40,622 nt of DNA from Streptomyces aureus (GTDB lineage Bacteria > Actinomycetota > Actinomycetes > Streptomycetales > Streptomycetaceae). Location of the stretch: positions 1 to 40,622 of the forward strand of contig NZ_LIPQ01000018.1 in NCBI RefSeq assembly GCF_001418135.1. The letters are read 5' to 3'. The position numbers and the translations under genes are program-made. The notes under the pieces are model-generated. The model did not search any database. It saw only the letters and a list, made by a program, of their open reading frames with translations, and had not been told where the DNA came from. This document shows positions 28,185 through 36,095 of the stretch, in pieces (the first letter of the stretch is position 1; each line of letters starts with the position of its first letter).

Positions 28185-29227
28185 CGGAGAGCCTCCGGTC
28201 GTCCCCCGTCGAGTGAGCCGTAGAACGGATCGGTCGCGTCGATCTCTCCGCGCCGGACCGGCAGGCCGGTGATCGCTGCCTTGTAGAGGGCGGTGACCAG
28301 TTCCATGGTGGGCCTGCCCAGGTCGGGCCGGAGCCCGGCCTCGTAGCCGTCCAGGAAGTCCGCGAGCTGGGCGGTGTGCGAGCTGGGCAGGTCGTCCGGC
28401 GGCTCCCACTTCGCGTGGGGCGACCTGGCGGTGAACGTCCAGTCCGCGTTGGAGTAGCCGTACAGGTGCCGGAGTTCGACCGTGGCGTCGGTGAGGTCGA
28501 ACCGCAGATAGCTCTCCTCGCGTGGGGAGAGGACGCTGTTGACGACCGTCGCGATGGCTCCGGTCTCGAACCGGACCAGGGCCGTGGACACGTCCTCGGT
28601 CTGGACGTCGCGCTCCAGCCGGCCGGCCATCGCACGCACCTCTGCCCATGCGCCGAGCACGTCCAGCATCAGATCCATCTGATGGATGCCGTGGCTCAGG
28701 GTCGGGCCACCGCCCTCGCTGCGCCAGGTGCCGCGCCAGGGCACCTCGTAGTAGGCGTCGTCGCGGTACCACGCCGTGACGCACTGCGCGACCAAGGGAC
28801 GTCCCAGGGTCCCGGCCGCGATCCGGTCGCGCAGGTATCGGGCGCCCGAGCCGTACCTGTGCTGGAACACCGCGCCCGCGACGGCGGGGCCTTCGGCGGC
28901 TTGGATCCGGTCGAGCTCGGCCAGCGACAGTGCCACCGGCTTCTCGCACCACACCCACGCCCCCGACTCCAGGCACGCCACGGCCTGTTCGGCGTGCCAA
29001 GACGGCGGCGTGCACAGATGCACGACGTCCGGGCGCTGTTCGTCGAGCATCGTGTGCAGGTCTGTGTAGACCGCGGGGATGCCGTGCTCGGTCGCGAACG
29101 CCTCGGCGCGCGTGGCGTCCACGTCGACGGCCGCCACGATCTCGGCCCGGTGCGCCTGTGCGCGGAGAGCGGGAACGTGGCAGATGCCGGCGATCCCGCC
29201 CGTACCCACGATCGCCGTTCTGATCAT
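28181..29227 (-). CDS. Gfo/Idh/MocA family oxidoreductase
   Basis: A 348-residue NAD(P)-dependent sugar dehydrogenase-like protein. The Rossmann start is IRTAIVGTGGIAGICHVPAL. The catalytic EKP motif is Glu95-Lys96-Pro97 in WCEKPVAL. The substrate-domain motif GGGPTLSHGIHQMDLMLDVL supplies His182 and Asp185. It is cytoplasmic and fits family length. Upstream it overlaps the GH10 stop (ATGA), and downstream it overlaps the PmoA-like gene. Likely substrates are a xylan-derived sugar such as xylose, arabinose or 4-O-methylglucuronate, but the sequence does not show which. Confidence 0.92.
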   Translation of the reverse strand: MIRTAIVGTGGIAGICHVPALRAQAHRAEIVAAVDVDATRAEAFATEHGIPAVYTDLHTMLDEQRPDVVHLCTPPSWHAEQAVACLESGAWVWCEKPVALSLAELDRIQAAEGPAVAGAVFQHRYGSGARYLRDRIAAGTLGRPLVAQCVTAWYRDDAYYEVPWRGTWRSEGGGPTLSHGIHQMDLMLDVLGAWAEVRAMAGRLERDVQTEDVSTALVRFETGAIATVVNSVLSPREESYLRFDLTDATVELRHLYGYSNADWTFTARSPHAKWEPPDDLPSSHTAQLADFLDGYEAGLRPDLGRPTMELVTALYKAAITGLPVRRGEIDATDPFYGSLDGGRPEALR

Positions 29228-30264
29228 CCGCCCAGCACCTCCCTGATCGCGTGGTAGGCGGGCTTGGGCGTCAGGTTCTCGTCGTAGGGCAGCGCGGCGC
29301 CCTCGCCGGGGAACACGGAGGGGATCCACGAGTACTTGTCGGTGTAGTCCCAGATGGTGACGCCGACGCACTTCCTGACCGCCAGGCAGGCCTTGACGTA
29401 GTCGGCGTACCAGGTGGCCTGGGTGGCGAGCTTTTCCGGGGTCGCGGGGAGGTTCATCCGGATGTCGAGCTCGGTGACAGCGACCTCGACGCCGAGGTCG
29501 GCGAAGCGCTGCATGTTCTGCTTGATGTCGGCGGGGAAGCCGTACTGGAGCGCCAGGTGCCCCTGGATGCCGAAGCCCTCCACCGGGACGCCGTCGGCCT
29601 TCAGCTGCTTGATCAGGTGGTAGTAGGCGTCGCTCTTGGGGCCGATCCCGTCGACGTTGTAGTCGTTGAGGTACAGCTTGGCGTGCGGGTCGACCTCGTG
29701 GGCCCAGCGCAGGGCGTCGGCGATGTAGCCGGGGCCGAGCGTCTTGTAGAAGACCGACTCGCGGTAGGTGCCGTCCTCGTTGAAGGCCTCGTTGACGACG
29801 TCCCAGTGGATGACCTTGCCCTTGTAGTGCCGGGCCACCTTCTGGATGTGGTTCTTGAGGACGGGGCGCAGCTCCTCGGCGGTCCAGCTGCGCTCGGTGA
29901 GCCAGGCGGGGAGCTGGCTGTGCCAGACGAGGGTGTGGCCGCGGACCTTCTGGTGGTGGGCCTTGGCGAAGGCCACGACCTCGTCGCCGGCGGTGAAGTC
30001 GAAGACGCCGGGCTCGGGTTCGGTGGCGTACCACTTCATGGCGTTGCCGGGGGTGGTCTGCCCGAACTCGCTGCCGAGGAGCTTCAGATAGGCGGCGTCG
30101 GTGAACTCGGGGTTGTCGGTGGCCGAGCCGAAGTACTTGTGTTGCTTCCTGGCCAGTTCGCCGAGCGTCATGGGACGCGGCTCGGCGGTCGCGGGCGCGG
30201 CGGCGAGGCCGGCCGCGAGGCAGACGGCGGCGGACAGGGCGATGAGGTGCCGGGACAGGGACAT
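29224..30264 (-). CDS. Secreted single-domain GH10 endoxylanase
   Basis: A 346-residue enzyme with a signal peptide (1-28, ending in APATAE) and one GH10 barrel. Acid/base Glu159 lies in WDVVNEAF and nucleophile Glu265 in VTELDI. RGHTLVWHSQLPAWL and IWDYTDKYSWIP are typical. The substrate loop reads TPGNAMKW rather than the common TPENEMKW, so the first Glu before the conserved Asn and the residue after it are changed. There is no CBM, unlike the other two GH10 proteins in the window. It acts on soluble xylan or oligosaccharides outside the cell and lies 28 bp behind the GH30 gene. Confidence 0.95.
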   Translation of the reverse strand: MSLSRHLIALSAAVCLAAGLAAAPATAEPRPMTLGELARKQHKYFGSATDNPEFTDAAYLKLLGSEFGQTTPGNAMKWYATEPEPGVFDFTAGDEVVAFAKAHHQKVRGHTLVWHSQLPAWLTERSWTAEELRPVLKNHIQKVARHYKGKVIHWDVVNEAFNEDGTYRESVFYKTLGPGYIADALRWAHEVDPHAKLYLNDYNVDGIGPKSDAYYHLIKQLKADGVPVEGFGIQGHLALQYGFPADIKQNMQRFADLGVEVAVTELDIRMNLPATPEKLATQATWYADYVKACLAVRKCVGVTIWDYTDKYSWIPSVFPGEGAALPYDENLTPKPAYHAIREVLGG

Positions 30265-30292
30265 GGATGACTCCTCGGAGGGGTCCGTCGTT

Positions 30293-31684
30293 TCAGTCGA
30301 GGACGATCGTGGTCAGCGCGCGCGGGGCGAACGTGGCCGTGAGGGTCGTGCCGTGCGCGGAGACGACGTCGACCGGGGTGAGCGAGCGGGTCTCGTCGGT
30401 GACGTAGACATCGGGGTGGCGGTCGTGCCCGCCTCGAAGGGTGAAGGCCGCGGACCTTCCGGTGGTCGCGGTGTTGAGGATCTCGATCACGCGACTGCCG
30501 TCGGTGTTGCGGAAGGCGGTGATCCGCAGCGACGGGTCGACATTCGTGACCGGCACACGGACGGCATCGGGGCGGATGAAGCGGCTGAAGGCGGCCAGCG
30601 CCCAGTACCGCTTGGACACCCGGTAGTCGTCTCCGGGGTCGGCGAGCTGGATGAGGCCCCGGGTCGCACCGAGGGACGCGCCGGTCCAGTAGACGTAGGC
30701 GTTGGCGTTGCCGACGGTCAGGGTGTGCTGGATGTCGGCCGCGACGGTGAAACCGTCGTAGCCGCTGCCGTCGTCCCAGCTCTCGTTCCAGGTGGTGCCG
30801 TCCGGCGACCATTCCGACATCCACACACGCTTGTCGGTGGGTTGCGGAACCTCGGTCGGGCCGCTGTAGCGGTGGCCGGTGACGGTCCGCACGGCCTTGT
30901 CAGCCGCCGGGTCCGCCTCGATGGCCTCTGTGTAGGCCACCTGGCGGTCCCAGCCCGCGGCGTCGCAGCAGACCACCCCGGTCTTCAGTCCGGATGCGCG
31001 GACGGTCGGCCCGAGCACCTTGAGGAAGTCGACGGCCTGCTGCGGGGTGAACCGCATCGAGGCGTACGTCGCCGTCCAGTCGGGTTCGTTGGTGAATCCC
31101 AGGTCGGTGATCCCGATGCCTTCCCGCTGGTAGAACTTGGCGTACTGGACGAGGTAGTTCGCGTAGGCCTGACGCCATTCGGGCAGGAGCTCTCCGCCGT
31201 CGTTCTCGCTGCCGTTGGTCTTCATGAAGGCCGGCGCGCTCCAGGCGTCGGCGAAGAACCGTTCGACGCCGTACGCCTTGGCCTCCTTGGCGAGCCAGAC
31301 CTGACCGCCGTCCCAGCCGTCCCAGACGTACTTCGGCGGAGCGCCCGGCCCGCCGGGATCGGTCGGCAGGATCGTCGGCATGTGGTCGTACACCCGGTCG
31401 GTCGACGACCCGATGCCCAGGCGCAGGATCGACAGGCCGGCGCCCTTCCTCTTGCTGAGCAGCAGGTCGAGCACCTCGCGCCGCTTTGTAGGGCTGAGGC
31501 CGCGCGCGCCGTGCAGCAGGTCGGCCCGCTGGAAGGCCATGGAGAAGCCGAATCCGTCGATGGGCTGGAGTGCGGCCCGGAAGTCGATGGCGGGGCCCGT
31601 GTCGGGTGGCGCGGGGTCAGCGGCGGCAACGTGAGTTGTTAGCGCTAACAGCATGACTGCCGTCAGAGCGGTCAGGCGTTTCAC
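30293..31684 (-). CDS. Secreted GH30-family xylanase
   Basis: A 463-residue secreted enzyme with a signal peptide (about 1-22) and a GH30 (beta/alpha)8 barrel plus beta domain. IDGFGFSMAFQRADLLHGARG opens the fold. Acid/base Glu200 lies in GFTNEPDW and nucleophile Glu291 in VWMSEWSPDG. The FGFS-x-AFQRA pattern recalls the GH30 subfamily with glucuronoxylanase and xylobiohydrolase activities, although subfamily needs a tree. The start is GTG at 31684 behind GAGGAG. Codon 13 is TTA, the rare bldA-dependent leucine codon, and it lies inside a 14-bp palindrome. The gene sits 22 bp behind the second permease gene. Confidence 0.9.
   Translation of the reverse strand: MKRLTALTAVMLLALTTHVAAADPAPPDTGPAIDFRAALQPIDGFGFSMAFQRADLLHGARGLSPTKRREVLDLLLSKRKGAGLSILRLGIGSSTDRVYDHMPTILPTDPGGPGAPPKYVWDGWDGGQVWLAKEAKAYGVERFFADAWSAPAFMKTNGSENDGGELLPEWRQAYANYLVQYAKFYQREGIGITDLGFTNEPDWTATYASMRFTPQQAVDFLKVLGPTVRASGLKTGVVCCDAAGWDRQVAYTEAIEADPAADKAVRTVTGHRYSGPTEVPQPTDKRVWMSEWSPDGTTWNESWDDGSGYDGFTVAADIQHTLTVGNANAYVYWTGASLGATRGLIQLADPGDDYRVSKRYWALAAFSRFIRPDAVRVPVTNVDPSLRITAFRNTDGSRVIEILNTATTGRSAAFTLRGGHDRHPDVYVTDETRSLTPVDVVSAHGTTLTATFAPRALTTIVLD
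31637..31650. promoter_or_regulatory. Perfect LacI-type palindrome inside the GH30 signal-peptide coding region
   Basis: TGTTAGCGCTAACA is a perfect 14-bp palindrome with the central CG of LacI/GalR and cre-like operators. It covers codons 12-16 of the GH30 gene and forces a TTA and a CTA codon. I saw no second copy in the window. Confidence 0.65.
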
Positions 31685-31706
31685 GGAGTCTCCTCGGGGG
31701 TGGAGG

Positions 31707-32537
31707 TCAGCCCTTGGTGGCGCCGGCGGTGAGGCCGCCGATCAGCTGGCGCTCGGCGACGGCGTAGAAGGCGAGGGCGGGGACCATGGCGAGCACGATG
31801 TAGGCGAGGACGAGCGCGAAGTCGGTCGAGTACTGGCCCTGGAACTGCTGGACGCCGACCGGGATCGTCTGCCATTTCGGATCGCTGAACACCAGCAGCG
31901 GCAGGAAGAAGTTGTTCCAGCTCGCGACGACCGCCAGCACCGAGACCGTACCGAGCGCCGGACGTGCCATCGGCAGCAGGATCTTCCAGAAGAAGCGGAG
32001 CTTGCCGCAGCCGTCCACGGTGGCGGCCTCCTCGATCTCAGCCGGGATGGTCCGGAAGAAGCCGCGCAGGATCACGATCGTCATGGGAAGCCCGAAAGCC
32101 GCCTGTGGGAGGATCACTCCGAGCGGATTGTCCAACAGGCCGAAGGTGCGCAGCATGAGGAAGAGCGGCAGGACGGCCACCGCGAACGGGAACATCAACC
32201 CGATCGTGAAGAGCGTGTAGAACAACTCCCGTCCCCGGAAGGCATAACGGGCCAGCACGAACGCCGCCATCGCGGAGGCCGCGACCGTGCAGACCGTCGT
32301 ACCGATCGCGATTCCCGCGCTGTTGGCGATCTGCCGCCAGAACATTCCGTCGCTGAGAATTCCGGTGTAGTTTCCGGTCTTCCACTGCTCCGGCAGCCCG
32401 AACGGATTCGTCGTGAGTTCGCCGGTGCTCTTGAACCCGGAGATCACCGCGTAGAGCAGCGGCACGGCGACGAACGCGGCGATCAGCCAGACCACGGCGT
32501 GCAGTGAGAGACCGCGTGCCGTCCGGCGGGCGTTCAT
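31707..32537 (-). CDS. Carbohydrate ABC transporter permease (MalG-like)
   Basis: A 276-residue inner-membrane protein with six helices. The EAA loop that docks the ATPase, EEAATVDGCGKLRFFWKILL (from residue 169), is of sugar-importer CUT1 type. The C-terminal end GGLTAGATKG is typical of MalG-like permeases. No ATPase gene is present in the window. Streptomyces CUT1 importers usually share the MsiK ATPase encoded elsewhere. It overlaps the partner permease by four bases (ATGA). The substrate is inferred as xylo-oligosaccharides. Confidence 0.95.
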   Translation of the reverse strand: MNARRTARGLSLHAVVWLIAAFVAVPLLYAVISGFKSTGELTTNPFGLPEQWKTGNYTGILSDGMFWRQIANSAGIAIGTTVCTVAASAMAAFVLARYAFRGRELFYTLFTIGLMFPFAVAVLPLFLMLRTFGLLDNPLGVILPQAAFGLPMTIVILRGFFRTIPAEIEEAATVDGCGKLRFFWKILLPMARPALGTVSVLAVVASWNNFFLPLLVFSDPKWQTIPVGVQQFQGQYSTDFALVLAYIVLAMVPALAFYAVAERQLIGGLTAGATKG

Positions 32538-33523
32538 CGGCGGCCTCCCGAGGTGACGGCCCCGCTCAGATCACGTCGGAGCACGTAGCGCTGGTAGAAG
32601 AGGGAGAAGACCAGGCTGATCATGAACAGCACCACACTGATCGCGCTGGCGTAGCCGACCTGGTACCGCTTGAACCCGAACTGGAACATCGCGATCGCCA
32701 TCGTCTCGGAGGAGTGGTTGGGTCCGCCCGCGGTCATGACCCAGACGAGGTCGAAGAGCTGGATGGACCCGATGATCGACAGGAAGACGCTGATCCGGAT
32801 GGTCGGACCGAGCAGCGGCAGCGTCACGTGCCGGAAGCGCTGCCAGGCTCCTGCGCCGTCGATGGCGGCGGCCTCGAGGATCTCGGACGGGATGCCCTGC
32901 AGTCCGGCGAGGAAGAGCATCATGTGGAAGCCGAAGTACTTCCAGATCATGACCACGAAGAGGGTCGGCATGACCGTCGAGGGATCGGCGAGCCACTTGC
33001 CCTGCCATCCCTCCAGACCCAGGAGGCCGGCGAGATGGTCGGCCATGCCGGCGCCGGGCAGGAAGATCATCGTGAAGAGGACCGCCGTGACCACCTCGGA
33101 CAGGATGTACGGGGCGAAGAACAGCATCCGGTAGACGGCCCGGCCACGGAGCCTCTGGTTGAGCAGGACCGCGGTGAACAGGGCGAACGGCAGCTGGATC
33201 GTGATCGACAGGACGATCAGGTACAGCCCGCGCCCCAGGTCGCCGAGGAAGACCTCGTCGTCGAAGAGCCTGGTGTAGTTCGCGAAGCCGACGAAATCGT
33301 CCATGGGGCCGATCCCGCCCCATTTGAAGAAGCCGGTGTACACGGCGACGATGATCGGGGCGAGCACGAAGACGAGGAAGAGGACGAGGGCCGGGACGAG
33401 GAACCAGGCGACCGACGCCCAGTCGCCCCACCCGCGCAGGCGCGACCGGGCCGGGACGGGCCGGTGCGCCGGCGCGGCTTCCTCCGTCCGCTCCTCAGCC
33501 AGAGTGGACACGGCGCTAGGCAC
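32534..33523 (-). CDS. Carbohydrate ABC transporter permease (MalF-like)
   Basis: A 329-residue membrane protein: a polar N-terminus of 35 residues, six helices, and the EAA loop EAAAIDGAGAWQRFRHVTLP (from residue 217). VMTAGGPNHSSETMAIAMFQ is the usual signature near the last helices of MalF-like sugar permeases. The GTG at 33523 overlaps the end of the binding-protein gene by eight bases; a later in-frame GTG is possible. It forms the channel with the MalG-like partner. Confidence 0.95.
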   Translation of the reverse strand: MPSAVSTLAEERTEEAAPAHRPVPARSRLRGWGDWASVAWFLVPALVLFLVFVLAPIIVAVYTGFFKWGGIGPMDDFVGFANYTRLFDDEVFLGDLGRGLYLIVLSITIQLPFALFTAVLLNQRLRGRAVYRMLFFAPYILSEVVTAVLFTMIFLPGAGMADHLAGLLGLEGWQGKWLADPSTVMPTLFVVMIWKYFGFHMMLFLAGLQGIPSEILEAAAIDGAGAWQRFRHVTLPLLGPTIRISVFLSIIGSIQLFDLVWVMTAGGPNHSSETMAIAMFQFGFKRYQVGYASAISVVLFMISLVFSLFYQRYVLRRDLSGAVTSGGRR

Positions 33524-34808
33524 TCTTCGCAGCCTCGGTGATCGACGTGGTGACCTGCTCGGGGGTCTTCTTGCCGGCTATGAGGTCGGCGACGCTGTCG
33601 TTGACCTCCTGACCGACCGCCGGAGGGTAGGCCTGGTCGAGGAAGAGCTGGAAGCCCGTCGCCTTGACCAGGCTCGCGGCCACCACCTTCTTGTTGACGT
33701 CGGTGAGCCGGCTCTCCGCACCCTTGACCACCGGCAGATAGCCGTTGGAGGCCAGCAGCTTGGACTCGTTCTCCAGGACGAAGAACCTCAGGAAGTCCAG
33801 CGCCTCCTTCGGGGCACCCTTGCGCAACGCGAAGCCACCGCCGCCACCGAACACCTCGGTGGCCTGCCCCACACCTCCGTCGACCGTGGGGAAGGGGAAG
33901 AAGCCCAGGTCCGCTCCGAGGTCGGCGCCCGCGTCCTTCTGCACCGACGGCCCCCACTGCCCCATCAGCTCCATGGCGGCCTTGCCGTTGCCCATGGTCG
34001 CGGCCTGCCCGCCGGGGGTGGCGTAGCCGGCGCCGAGAAAGGCCGTCTGGAACGGCTGGAGGTCGACGAGCTCCTTGAGGTGGGCGCCCGCCCGGACGAA
34101 GCCGGCGCCGGTGAAGTCCTTGGTGGTCGCGGCCTCCTGCAACGCGGGGAGGCCGGCGACGCGCATCGCGAGATAGGCCCAGTAGTAGTGGCCCGGCCAC
34201 TTCTCCTTGCCCGCGAGGGCGATCGGGGTGATGCCCGCCGCCTTGAGCTTCCTGACGTCGTCGAGGAACTCGGCCCAGGTGGCCGGCGGGGCGGTGATCC
34301 CGGCTTCGGCGAAGAGCTTCTTGTTGTACCAGAAGCCGACCATGCCGATGTCGTAGGGCACCCCGTAGGTGCGGCCGCCGAACTGGTAGGCCTGCAGCGA
34401 GACCGGGGTGAGGGCGGTCGACCAGTCCAGGACATCGGTGAGGTCCTCGACCAGCCCCGCGTCGACCTGCTGCTGCAGCACACCGCCGCCCCAGGTCTGG
34501 AAGACGTCGGGCAGCTTCCCCGAAGAGGTGGTCGCGGTCAGTTTGGACTTGAAGGCCTCGTTCTCCAGCGAGGTCGTGTTGATCGCGACGTTCGGGTGAG
34601 CGGTCGTGTAGGCCGAGGAGATCCGCGGGAAGAGGGACTTGCCCGGCTCCGTCGTGGCGATGTTCCACCACTCGAACGTCACCTTGCCGTCGGCCGACGG
34701 CCCGCCGTCCGATGCGCCCGCTCCGCAGGCCGCGGTCATGGAGACGGACAGTGCGGTGAAGCCCGCGAGCGCGAGGAAGTTTCGTCGGCTCGGGGGGTTG
34801 CTGGCCAT
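33516..34808 (-). CDS. Tat-exported lipoprotein sugar-binding protein of CUT1 ABC importer
   Basis: A 430-residue extracellular solute-binding protein (family 1). The N-terminus has a twin-arginine motif, PSRRNFLALAGF (residues 6-17), and a lipobox-like MTAAC with Cys28, so it should be a Tat-exported lipoprotein. The mature part shows FEWWNIATTEPGKSLFP and GVPYDIGMVGFWYNKKLF, both usual for oligosaccharide-binding proteins with aromatic ligand stacking. The ATG at 34808 has GGAGG four bases before it. It is the first gene of the nine-gene operon, whose promoter and operator lie just upstream. The ligand is inferred to be xylo- or arabinoxylo-oligosaccharides. Confidence 0.94.
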   Translation of the reverse strand: MASNPPSRRNFLALAGFTALSVSMTAACGAGASDGGPSADGKVTFEWWNIATTEPGKSLFPRISSAYTTAHPNVAINTTSLENEAFKSKLTATTSSGKLPDVFQTWGGGVLQQQVDAGLVEDLTDVLDWSTALTPVSLQAYQFGGRTYGVPYDIGMVGFWYNKKLFAEAGITAPPATWAEFLDDVRKLKAAGITPIALAGKEKWPGHYYWAYLAMRVAGLPALQEAATTKDFTGAGFVRAGAHLKELVDLQPFQTAFLGAGYATPGGQAATMGNGKAAMELMGQWGPSVQKDAGADLGADLGFFPFPTVDGGVGQATEVFGGGGGFALRKGAPKEALDFLRFFVLENESKLLASNGYLPVVKGAESRLTDVNKKVVAASLVKATGFQLFLDQAYPPAVGQEVNDSVADLIAGKKTPEQVTTSITEAAKSA

Positions 34809-34875
34809 GGGACCTCCGTGAGGGGATGCCGGGTTCGATGCCGGGCCACTGCCGGGTTCAGTGCCGATGTCACGC

Positions 34876-34890
34876 TCGAAAACTTTTCGA
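34876..34890. promoter_or_regulatory. Palindromic operator candidate upstream of the xylan operon
   Basis: TCGAAAA-C-TTTTCGA is a perfect 15-bp palindrome about 20-35 bp past the inferred start point of the xylan operon. It belongs to the CGAAA-n-TTTCG type that I recall being reported upstream of actinomycete xylanase genes. A LacI-type gene starts 183 bp away. Confidence 0.7.
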
Positions 34891-34916
34891 AATACTCTCG
34901 AATTGCGTGGTGCCAT

Positions 34917-34945
34917 AAACTAGGAACACCGGGCTGCACGGTCAA
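34917..34945 (-). promoter_or_regulatory. Promoter of the nine-gene xylan operon
   Basis: On the minus strand, TTGACC (34945-34940) and TAGTTT (34922-34917) are separated by 17 bp. The -35 is strong and the -10 keeps the key T, A and final T. It points toward the binding-protein gene, with the palindrome lying downstream of the start point, as expected for repression. Confidence 0.55.
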
Positions 34946-34988
34946 GACTTCTCACCGATTTATCTTGGATCACCGCTTGAGCACGGGC

Positions 34989-35032
34989 TTGACAAGCAGT
35001 CGCGCCGACCAGAAACTCTTCGAAAGTTTGCG
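34989..35032 (+). promoter_or_regulatory. Promoter of lacI-GH3-GH43 with overlapping operator-like motif
   Basis: TTGACA (34989-34994) is followed after 17 bp by GAAACT (35012-35017), a weaker -10. Directly behind it, TTCGAAAGTTTGCG (35019-35032) resembles the palindrome at 34876-34890. This would allow the regulator to repress itself and both divergent operons. Confidence 0.5.
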
Positions 35033-35072
35033 ATACCCCGTCGGCGACCGACGGCGTCGAGGAGGAGAGAAG

Positions 35073-36086
35073 TTGAGCGAGCAGCGTGCGACTCTGGCGG
35101 TCATCGCCGCGGAGGCAGGGGTCTCCCAGGCCACTGTCTCCAAGGTGATCAACGGCCGGTCCGACGTCGCGCCCTCGACACGCGAACGGATCGAAGCACT
35201 GCTGCGATCCCACAACTACCTCCAGCCCGGCCGGCAGAACAGGGCTCGCAGATCGGGCCTCGTCGACCTGATCATCGGCGGCCTGGACAGCGCGTGGGCG
35301 GTGGAGATACTGCGCGGCGTCGAGGCCGAGTGCGCCCAGCGGGGCGTCGGCACCGTCGTGTCGCTCGTGCCACCGGGCGAGGCCACTCCGTCGAGCTGGG
35401 CCACCCTGCCGGTCCAGCACCACAGCGACGGCGTCATCCTCGTCACCGCCTCGGTCACCCAGGCCCAGCGCGCCCAGGTCGAACGGGGCGGGGTGGCACT
35501 GGTCGTCATCGACCCGATCGACCTGCCGGGCAACGGCGTGCCGAGCATCGGCGCGACCAACTGGGCGGGCGGCCTCGCCGCCACCGAGCACCTGCTGGAC
35601 ATGGGGCACCGCCGGATCGCCGCGATCGGCGGGCGCAAGGAGATGCTCTGCAGCCAGGCCCGCATCGACGGCTACCGGGCCGCTCTGGAGCGGGCCGGGA
35701 TCGAGGTCGACCGCGACCTGATCCGGTTCGGCGACTTCCAGCACGAGGGCGGGTTCCGGTGTGCCCAGGAGCTGCTCGCCCTGCCCGAGCCGCCGACGGC
35801 CGTCTTCGCCGGGAGCGACCAGCAGGCGATGGGCGTCTACGAGGCCGCCCGGCAGGGCGGACTGAGCATCCCGAGGGACCTCAGTGTGGTCGGTTTCGAC
35901 GACCTGCCGATGTGCGACTGGCTGTCACCTCCGCTGACGACGGTGCGTCAGCCGCTGGAGGAGATGGGCCGGCTCGCCGCCCGCACATTGTTCCAGCTTC
36001 TGGAGGACCAGCCCCTGGTCAGCCCCCGGATGGAGCTCTCGACCGAGCTCAAGGTCCGGCTCTCCACCGCCTCGCCCCGCCCCTAG
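35073..36086 (+). CDS. LacI-family transcriptional repressor of xylan use
   Basis: A 337-residue LacI/GalR regulator. The helix-turn-helix and hinge are LAVIAAEAGVSQATVSKVIN (residues 8-27) followed by GRSDVAPSTRERI. The sugar-binding core shows DGVILVTASVT, VPSIGATNWAGGLAATEHLL and DLSVVGFDDLP, all family-typical. The TTG at 35073 is chosen because GGAGGAG stands five bases before it and the helix-turn-helix starts at once. It is divergent from the importer operon and ten bases from the GH3 gene. Probable inducers are xylobiose or related oligosaccharides. Relatives such as BxlR control xylosidase operons in this way. Confidence 0.95.
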   Translation: MSEQRATLAVIAAEAGVSQATVSKVINGRSDVAPSTRERIEALLRSHNYLQPGRQNRARRSGLVDLIIGGLDSAWAVEILRGVEAECAQRGVGTVVSLVPPGEATPSSWATLPVQHHSDGVILVTASVTQAQRAQVERGGVALVVIDPIDLPGNGVPSIGATNWAGGLAATEHLLDMGHRRIAAIGGRKEMLCSQARIDGYRAALERAGIEVDRDLIRFGDFQHEGGFRCAQELLALPEPPTAVFAGSDQQAMGVYEAARQGGLSIPRDLSVVGFDDLPMCDWLSPPLTTVRQPLEEMGRLAARTLFQLLEDQPLVSPRMELSTELKVRLSTASPRP

Positions 36087-36095
36087 GAGAACCCC

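Noticed and set aside
33303..35072. A long plus-strand open frame in phase with lacI
   Set aside because: Everything before the TTG at 35073 lies antisense to the binding-protein and permease genes and has no family similarity. Only the part after the ribosome-binding site is LacI.
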